The notes below the pieces were generated by a model. The model ran no database searches and was not told where the DNA came from. It saw nothing but the letters and a program-made list of their open reading frames with translations. Of a DNA stretch of 12,550 nucleotides, positions 7,766 to 12,550 are shown piece after piece. The translations under genes were made by a program, and so were the position numbers. The stretch spans positions 1-12,550 of the forward strand of contig JBCBZE010000064.1 in the NCBI GenBank assembly GCA_039815505.1, written 5' to 3'. Each line of letters opens with the position of its first letter. The first letter of the stretch is position 1. Source of the DNA: CANLWN01 sp039815505. Its GTDB lineage: Bacteria > Bacteroidota > Bacteroidia > Flavobacteriales > Flavobacteriaceae.

Positions 7766-10700
7766 TTAAAAAGAGACTTGTGCCCCTAAAAGAAATGTTC
7801 TTGGTCTGGGCTGCGCCCTAACGTCCAACCCCCTGCCCAAAATAGGATTGGTTGTGTTCCTAAATCCAAAAAAGCCGGTATCCGCATCGGCCTGTGCACC
7901 AGAAGTGGAGCCAATTTCAGGATCATATCCCGAATAGCCGGTAATGGTAAATACGTTTTGCATATTAAAGAAAATACGTGCATTCTTAACCCACTCCGAG
8001 CTATCAAAAAGGCTACTTAGATCATACCCTATCTCCAAAGTTCGTAAACGCAGATACGAACCGTCTTCCACAAAAAAATCGGAAGGCAATTGGTTTCCTG
8101 CCGGACCACCTGCGGCTGCGGCCCTTGGTACATTGGTGTTTTCGTTTTGTCCAAGGACAAAAGAGTTCCTTACTAAACCAAACTTGTTATCATCCGTGAA
8201 GAAGACACCAAAAAACTTGGTGACATTATAAATTTCATTTCCCTGTACCCCATTAAAGGAAAGGGCAAAATCCCATTTTTTATACGTACCGTCGAAATTG
8301 ATACCATAGGTAAAATCCGGTGTGGGATCCCCTAGGTTCACTTGATCGTCCGTTGTAATCTGTCCGTCCCCATTTACATCTACCCTTCTAAAGTCCCCAG
8401 GTTGCACCAAGCCCCTTCTTGTAGGGTCGTTCGCCAAACCGGGGTCGCTATCTATTTCCGCCTGACTTCTATAAATACCATCGTTGCGGAACCCAAAAAA
8501 GAAGCCTAACGGATTACCTTCTTCAAAACGATTCACCCGCGTCTGTTCTTCATTAATGACCGGTCCCAAAATTGGATTTGGTGCCGTAGTAAGTTCATTG
8601 TCAATAGCGGAAAAGGTAAGCCCTACATTAAAATTAAAGTCTCCATCGCTTCGGTTGTTCCAATTGGCTTGCAATTCAAATCCTTTATTGTTGATCGAAG
8701 CAGCGTTTTGGATAACCGGATTGGCAGAACCTGTAGTGGAGGGAACGTCCACTGCCAATAAAACATCATCGTTGTCCCGAGAGAAATAATCCAAGCTTAG
8801 ATTCAACCTATTGTTAAAAAGAGCGGCATCCAAACCAACATTGATGGTCTTGGCGGTCTCAAAGGTTATATTTTCGTCTACGAGCGATGTAATTGCAAAA
8901 CCTTGGTCCGGTGTACCGCCAAACGCTACATTGGAAGATATACCCAATACGGATTGAAATACGAAATCCCCGATATTCTGAGATCCGAGTTCTCCATATC
9001 CACCTCTAAATTTTAGCGTATTGACGATTGATTCCTCTGGCCAAAAATCCTCGTTACTGATGATCCATCCCACTGAGAAGGAAGGAAACACATCGGAGTT
9101 TAAATCATCTAAGGAAGAAAAGCGGGAGGTGGCGTCCCTACGTACGATACCCGAGAATAGGTATTTATTATCAAACTTGTAATTTATACGTCCAAAAGCT
9201 GAAAACAGACGAGATAGCAATCTGCCACCCCCGGTATTCTGTACCAAATCCGCAAATCCGGCTACATTTCTAATATTATTGCTAGGAAGTCCTTGAACAT
9301 ATACCGCCAGCGTATTATTATCCACCTGCTGACGGGCACCACCTAAAAGGATATCAAAATCATGCTTACCAAATGCTCTCTTATAATTTATGGTAGGTTC
9401 TATATTGGTGGATAAAATCTCCTGCCTTACCTCAGTGAGGTCGTTTGCATCATTAATGTTGGACGTGGCATCGGTAACGCTTTGAAAGAAAGTGGGTAAA
9501 AAAGAATTCCTATAAATGTTCCTGTAATCCACCCCTACGTTTAATTTGGCCGTTAGCCCTTCTATGATTTCGTAACTAATATTTACATTGCCCAAAAGGT
9601 TGCGCTCCGTATTCTCATCATCCAAAAGATTGGCATTTGCGAACTTGTTGGTACCCCCAACACCAAAAACATCACCATCCACCGCTTCAAAGCCACCTTC
9701 ATTTTCCGGGGCAAAAGCCCTTAGTATAGGCAGTGTAGGCCCTTGGTTTCCAAAGGAAAGGTTTTGGGTAAAATCGTTTTGACTTAATAGTAAAGATTCC
9801 TCTATTTTAAATTTCCCTATGTTGAACCTACTGTTTAAACGAGCATTGAGTCTTTCGAACTCGGAACTAATAACAATTCCTTCTTCTTTATAGTAATTAC
9901 TGGAGAAATAGTACGAGGAATCCTCCCCTCCCCCGGATACATTGAATCCATAATCCTGGATCGTACCGGAATTTAAGGTTAAATCCTGAAAATCGGTATC
10001 TATCCCCGGATCTACGATATCTCCGAGAAGACCATCGTTGATTCTTCTTTGATTTAAGTAAGCTATATATTCAGGTCCGTTTAACAGATCCAACGTTCTG
10101 CTAGACGTGTTTATACCGCCTCTGATATCCACATTTACGGTTGGTGCAGAATTGCCCCGACCTCTATTTGTGGATACGATGATTACACCATTGGCGGCCC
10201 TAGTACCGTAAATTGCGGCCGAAGTGGCATCTTTCAACACCTGAATATCGACAATATCCTTGGGGTTCAAAAAGACAATATCGTCTACGATAGTTCCATC
10301 TACCACGTAAAGCGGAAAAGAATTTGTTAAGGAGCTTACCCCCCTAACAAAAACGTTGGCCGGGCTACCCGGTTCACCTCCGGCACTTTCTACCTGAACC
10401 CCGGCAAGTTTTCCTTGTAAGGCCGTTGTAGGGTTCGCCGTTACAATTTGTTTTACATCCTTTGCTTTTATTTGGGCAATAGATCCCGTTACATCTACTT
10501 TTGCTTGCGAACCAAAACCTACAATGACCACTTCATCAAGCAAAGCCGAGTCTACTTGTAAACTAACATTTAAGCTTGTTTGTCCGTTCACCGCAATTTC
10601 CTGTGTTCCGTAGCCGATGTAACTAAATACTAAAGTAGCGTTACTATCTGCGCTGATGGTATAGTTACCATCGAAATCGGTCGTTACGCCGTTTGTAGTT

Positions 10701-10843
10701 CCCTTCTCTACAATATTTACCCCGGGCAAGGGACCATCTATGTCGGAAACTGTACCGGAGACATCAATGGTTTGTGCAGAGGTTATACAACTGAAGAGTA
10801 TGCCTAGGAAACCAAAAAGTTGTTTTAGCTTTTTTTTGTCCAT
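7766..10843 (-). CDS. susC: SusC/RagA family TonB-dependent outer-membrane transporter
   Basis: A 1025-residue TonB-linked outer-membrane channel that imports glycan with its SusD partner. Order: signal peptide (1 to about 23, ending TSAQ); carboxypeptidase-regulatory-like beta domain (about 27-97, with GPLPGVNI and FSYIGY); the SusC junction DEVVIVGFG (103-111) and DVTGS (117-121); the plug domain with RGVSSLTN, PLYVVDG (177-183), LKDATSAAIYGTRAANGVI (203-221); then a beta-barrel ending in a terminal phenylalanine (GAQVSF), as outer-membrane proteins do. The DVNGDGQIT calcium-loop-like motif near the C-terminal third is a usual SusC feature. Length is normal. No N-terminal anti-sigma-interacting (STN) extension is seen, which fits control by the adjacent GntR-type regulator rather than an ECF sigma/anti-sigma pair. 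First gene of the operon, with a good promoter upstream. Specific substrate not readable. Confidence 0.97.
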   Translation of the reverse strand: MDKKKLKQLFGFLGILFSCITSAQTIDVSGTVSDIDGPLPGVNIVEKGTTNGVTTDFDGNYTISADSNATLVFSYIGYGTQEIAVNGQTSLNVSLQVDSALLDEVVIVGFGSQAKVDVTGSIAQIKAKDVKQIVTANPTTALQGKLAGVQVESAGGEPGSPANVFVRGVSSLTNSFPLYVVDGTIVDDIVFLNPKDIVDIQVLKDATSAAIYGTRAANGVIIVSTNRGRGNSAPTVNVDIRGGINTSSRTLDLLNGPEYIAYLNQRRINDGLLGDIVDPGIDTDFQDLTLNSGTIQDYGFNVSGGGEDSSYYFSSNYYKEEGIVISSEFERLNARLNSRFNIGKFKIEESLLLSQNDFTQNLSFGNQGPTLPILRAFAPENEGGFEAVDGDVFGVGGTNKFANANLLDDENTERNLLGNVNISYEIIEGLTAKLNVGVDYRNIYRNSFLPTFFQSVTDATSNINDANDLTEVRQEILSTNIEPTINYKRAFGKHDFDILLGGARQQVDNNTLAVYVQGLPSNNIRNVAGFADLVQNTGGGRLLSRLFSAFGRINYKFDNKYLFSGIVRRDATSRFSSLDDLNSDVFPSFSVGWIISNEDFWPEESIVNTLKFRGGYGELGSQNIGDFVFQSVLGISSNVAFGGTPDQGFAITSLVDENITFETAKTINVGLDAALFNNRLNLSLDYFSRDNDDVLLAVDVPSTTGSANPVIQNAASINNKGFELQANWNNRSDGDFNFNVGLTFSAIDNELTTAPNPILGPVINEEQTRVNRFEEGNPLGFFFGFRNDGIYRSQAEIDSDPGLANDPTRRGLVQPGDFRRVDVNGDGQITTDDQVNLGDPTPDFTYGINFDGTYKKWDFALSFNGVQGNEIYNVTKFFGVFFTDDNKFGLVRNSFVLGQNENTNVPRAAAAGGPAGNQLPSDFFVEDGSYLRLRTLEIGYDLSSLFDSSEWVKNARIFFNMQNVFTITGYSGYDPEIGSTSGAQADADTGFFGFRNTTNPILGRGLDVRAQPRPRTFLLGAQVSF

Positions 10844-10878
10844 AAGGTTGAAATTAAGATTGATTAATTAGTTATGTG

Positions 10879-10893
10879 CTATGATATACTATG
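10879..10893. repeat. CTATG direct repeat, 10-bp period, in susC leader
   Basis: CTATG occurs at 10879-10883 and again at 10889-10893, exactly one helical turn apart and separated by ATATA. It lies just downstream of the expected susC transcription start and about 35-50 bp before the start codon. That position would suit a repressor half-site pair. Such short repeats also arise by chance in AT-rich DNA, so this is only a candidate. Confidence 0.25.
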
Positions 10894-10901
10894 CTACTCA
10901 A

Positions 10902-10930
10902 CAAATGTACTATAAATATTTACATATCAA
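10902..10930 (-). promoter_or_regulatory. Predicted Bacteroidota-type promoter of susC
   Basis: On the minus strand, TACATTTG (10902-10909) fits the Bacteroidota -7 consensus TAnnTTTG exactly. A TTG (10928-10930) lies 18 nt upstream, in the range known for the -33 element. The transcript would begin near 10895-10898 and leave a 5' leader of roughly 50-55 nt before the susC ATG at 10843. The -33 TTG forms the end of the T-run that follows the large inverted repeat, so hairpin and promoter abut. Confidence 0.72.
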
Positions 10931-10981
10931 AAAATATGGGTCATAAAATTGATTGTATTTCAATTTTATGACCCATATTTT
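10931..10981 (-). terminator. 22-bp perfect inverted repeat: likely gntR terminator abutting the susC promoter
   Basis: Arms 10931-10952 and 10960-10981 are perfect reverse complements over 22 bp with a 7-nt loop (TTGTATT on the plus strand). The stem contains ATGGGTCAT and is otherwise AT-rich. Read on the minus strand it lies 45 bp after the gntR stop and is followed by a run of six T (partly inside the stem), as for an intrinsic terminator. The repeat ends directly at the -33 element of susC, so as DNA it could also be an upstream regulator site. Structure is certain; terminator role likely; operator role speculative. Confidence 0.7.
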
Positions 10982-11026
10982 ACATAATTTGTATTATCGT
11001 GGGAAAAAACTCAATCCAGAAAGAGT

Positions 11027-12040
11027 TCAGAGGGAGTTCCGTCTTATGAGGTTAAACGGCATGATTACCTGTATCTTATCCCCATGCTTTACATGTTGGG
11101 CGGCCCTTTTTGCCATGTCATGAAAGTCTGTTGAAATTGTTGTGATGCCTCCAAAAACAATCTGCTTGGCTATATGGTCGTTATGGGACAGTATACCCAC
11201 ATCTTTCCCTACGACATACTCGTTGTTTCGGCAATCCCGTAACAATTCCCATAAAAAGGTATCGCTAATAAAGAAATATAGGTAGTCTTTTTTTATGGAA
11301 CCTGGTTCATATTTTTTTGCTACCGACCCTTTGATGTCATAATCCGTTAAAAATCGATTAAAGGCATTGCGCACCCCCACGGGATAATCCATATTATCAC
11401 TAAAAAAAAGTTTAAACTTCTTATATTTTTTAATCGCGGGCAATAGGTTGACCAATTTACTATATGTAGTTTCTTCAAATTCCTGGGAGATATAGGAGTA
11501 TTCCTTGGGCATGGATATAAAACGGTCTACAATAAGTAATTTTTGAGGTGCTATACTTTCCAGTAACGGACGAATTTTGGGGTTCGGAATGGGTGCCACA
11601 ACATACATACCATATCTTCCTTTTACATTGGCAAAGATGCTTTCAAAAATTGTTAAGTTGTTGTGATGAAAAAAAACATCTATATGAAAACGTTTGCCCA
11701 ATTCTTTTCTAAAGGTATTGTAGAATTCTTCTTGGAAACGCTGAAAAGAAAAGAGCAACAAGGCTATTTTACGGGTTACCTTTGTTGCTTGACTAATAAT
11801 AAAGTAGCCTTTTAGTTTCTTGGATTCCACCAAGCCACGTTCCTTGAGTTCCTCATAGGCTTTTACTATGGTCTTTCTGGCATACCCCAATTCACCTACC
11901 ATATTATTTATGGAGGGAAGTTGATCGCCAGTGGTAAGAATACCATCGTCAATTGCCTCTATTACCCCATGCACCAATTGCTCGTGTTTGGATAAGGTAT
12001 TTACCTCTTTAAGCTTGTTTATCTTTTCTATCAAGGACAT
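11027..12040 (-). CDS. GntR-family transcriptional regulator with LacI-like (periplasmic-binding) sensor domain
   Basis: A 337-residue DNA-binding regulator. The N-terminal winged helix-turn-helix (about 15-82) has the GntR pattern: GDQLPSINNM (38-47), recognition helix around ARKTIVKAYEELKERGLV (54-71), then wing residues KLKGYFI. The rest (about 88-330) resembles the type-1 periplasmic-binding fold of LacI-type sensors: a beta-strand KIALLLFSF, the segment VGILSHNDHIAKQIVFGGITTI (from 281) resembling the LacI 'IGFDD...LTTI' region, and a MAKRAA helix (about 309-314). AraR of Bacillus has the same domain combination. It probably represses or activates the neighbouring sus operon in response to a sugar or sugar phosphate. 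The ATG at 12040 follows GGAATAGCAT. It is transcribed in the same direction as susC, with a hairpin between them, so it is probably a separate unit. No clear TAnnTTTG promoter was found upstream. Confidence 0.92.
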   Translation of the reverse strand: MSLIEKINKLKEVNTLSKHEQLVHGVIEAIDDGILTTGDQLPSINNMVGELGYARKTIVKAYEELKERGLVESKKLKGYFIISQATKVTRKIALLLFSFQRFQEEFYNTFRKELGKRFHIDVFFHHNNLTIFESIFANVKGRYGMYVVAPIPNPKIRPLLESIAPQKLLIVDRFISMPKEYSYISQEFEETTYSKLVNLLPAIKKYKKFKLFFSDNMDYPVGVRNAFNRFLTDYDIKGSVAKKYEPGSIKKDYLYFFISDTFLWELLRDCRNNEYVVGKDVGILSHNDHIAKQIVFGGITTISTDFHDMAKRAAQHVKHGDKIQVIMPFNLIRRNSL

Positions 12041-12093
12041 ATGCTATTCCGTTTCGGTAAGAAGCACATAATATTACAAAAAATTAGAGTACT

Positions 12094-12213
12094 ATGATTT
12101 AATAATTCGTTTAAAACCGGATGTAAACCTTGCACGTCTATGGCCCTCATCAACGAAGACCTGCTACCATAAAATCTATTTGTACTCCGGAGAGTGTACT
12201 TAATTGAAATCAA
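12094..12213 (-). pseudogene. Possible relic of a zinc-type (MDR) alcohol dehydrogenase C-terminus
   Basis: In the gap between gntR and the phosphatase gene, one minus-strand frame reads YTLR, then FYGSRSSLMRAIDVQGLHPV, then LNELL. This resembles the conserved C-terminal stretch of zinc-dependent alcohol dehydrogenase/quinone reductase proteins, where a 'GI-VGSR' turn is followed by a helix with 'MxxAI', then 'LxPVID'. Relative to that pattern it has about four extra residues before GSR and about three missing after it. There is no proper start (only TTG), and no other part of the protein is seen. After the match the frame runs on as unrelated sequence to a stop inside the gntR start. A chance likeness remains possible. 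If real, it is a decayed remnant of about 120 bp, perhaps left by insertion of the sugar locus. Confidence 0.33.
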
Positions 12214-12240
12214 AAGATAACCTTAAAAATACCGGAGAGT
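12187..12240. repeat. Short direct repeat CCGGAGAGT
   Basis: CCGGAGAGT occurs at 12187-12195 and 12232-12240, 45 bp apart in the gap upstream of gntR. The first copy overlaps the 8-bp palindrome CTCCGGAG (12185-12192). The copies flank the start of the putative relic frame. They could be regulator half-sites or a deletion scar; no function is established. Confidence 0.25.
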
Positions 12241-12271
12241 TTGGCGGTGCTTCAATCCATGAATGAACCAT

Positions 12272-12550
12272 CTACAAACCTAATTGCCTTGCTATTTTTT
12301 TTTCATCAAGATTGGAGATCAAGTCTACCACATTAGGGTACCAATTTTCGTGATATCCAAGTTCAGGTCTTCTTAGTTCGGAAATGGCGTCTTCTTTTGA
12401 CCAATTTTCAAAGACTACACGATATGCCGCCATCACCGCACCGGTCCTATCCGATCCGTGCCAACAATGGACCAAAACCGGTTTTTTTGCCGTATGGATC
12501 GCCCCTAACGCCTCAACTAAATGATTTTCGGTAATTTCCGCTGTTTTTAG
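12272..12550 (-). CDS. Dual-specificity/tyrosine protein phosphatase, C-terminal part (5' end beyond window)
   Basis: The last 92 residues plus stop of a cysteine phosphatase whose start lies past the right edge; the frame is open from base 12550. The P-loop HCWHGSDRTG fits the C-x5-R-[ST] signature (C is the nucleophile, R binds phosphate), at about residues 28-37 of the visible part. It is preceded by the usual hydrophobic strand (KKPVLV) and followed by the helix AVMAAYRVVFENWSKEDA, all typical of bacterial DSP/PFA-DSP-like phosphatases. A conserved-looking GYHENWYPN and a basic C-terminal helix follow. The general acid loop would lie upstream and cannot be checked. The substrate (phosphotyrosine, phosphoinositide or small molecule) is unknown. 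It shows no functional tie to the sugar operon and probably marks the locus border. Confidence 0.88.
   Translation of the reverse strand, partial: LKTAEITENHLVEALGAIHTAKKPVLVHCWHGSDRTGAVMAAYRVVFENWSKEDAISELRRPELGYHENWYPNVVDLISNLDEKKIARQLGL

Noticed and set aside
12117..12190. tRNA-like span bounded by CCGGA and TCCGG
   Set aside because: Only five closing pairs; no anticodon or T-arm pattern on either strand, so treated as chance.
12031..12213. 60-residue frame as a functional small gene
   Set aside because: Starts at TTG, overlaps the gntR start, and its recognisable part looks like a damaged internal fragment of a larger family; listed as a possible relic instead.
1..12550. CRISPR array, insertion sequence, rRNA or tRNA genes
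   Set aside because: No regularly spaced repeats, transposase motifs, terminal repeats or conserved RNA-gene sequence were seen on either strand.

Overview
The window looks like chromosomal DNA of a marine-type Flavobacteriaceae member (Bacteroidota). The reasons are AT-rich DNA, a SusC/SusD pair, a TAnnTTTG-type promoter, and a CRTAC1-like FG-GAP/ASPIC lipoprotein of a kind common in that phylum. The genus cannot be fixed from this sequence alone; Zobellia-, Maribacter- or Arenibacter-like is a guess.

All supported genes lie on the minus strand, so transcription runs from right to left. From the right edge: the C-terminal 92 residues of a dual-specificity/tyrosine phosphatase (12272-12550); a 231-bp gap holding a probable decayed scrap of a zinc-type alcohol dehydrogenase gene; a full GntR-type regulator with a LacI-like sensor domain (11027-12040); and a 183-bp gap with a 22-bp perfect inverted repeat abutting a near-consensus Bacteroidota promoter. 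Then comes a five-gene polysaccharide/oligosaccharide utilisation operon: susC (7766-10843), susD (6154-7737), a 1123-residue FG-GAP/VCBS + ASPIC/UnbV lipoprotein (2661-6032), a cytoplasmic GH36 alpha-galactosidase-like enzyme (902-2671), and a sodium:sugar symporter of the SSS/vSGLT type that runs off the left edge (1-876).

Inferred working model: SusD and perhaps the FG-GAP lipoprotein capture an alpha-galactoside-containing glycan or oligosaccharide at the cell surface. SusC imports it through the outer membrane with TonB energy. The SSS symporter moves sugar across the inner membrane, and the GH36 enzyme removes alpha-galactosyl units in the cytoplasm. The GntR/LacI-hybrid regulator probably senses a sugar and controls the susC promoter. 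No secreted or surface glycoside hydrolase, sulfatase or kinase is visible, so the locus probably continues past the left edge or takes up oligosaccharides that are already short.

Transcript-level structure: a 12-bp perfect hairpin sits between susD and the FG-GAP gene and could set the expression step from susCD to the downstream genes. The FG-GAP and GH36 genes overlap by 11 bp, and the GH36 and symporter genes are 25 bp apart. The system is a recognisable SusCD locus type. Its less ordinary parts are the FG-GAP/ASPIC lipoprotein as third component, the hairpin/promoter composite, and the relic gene.
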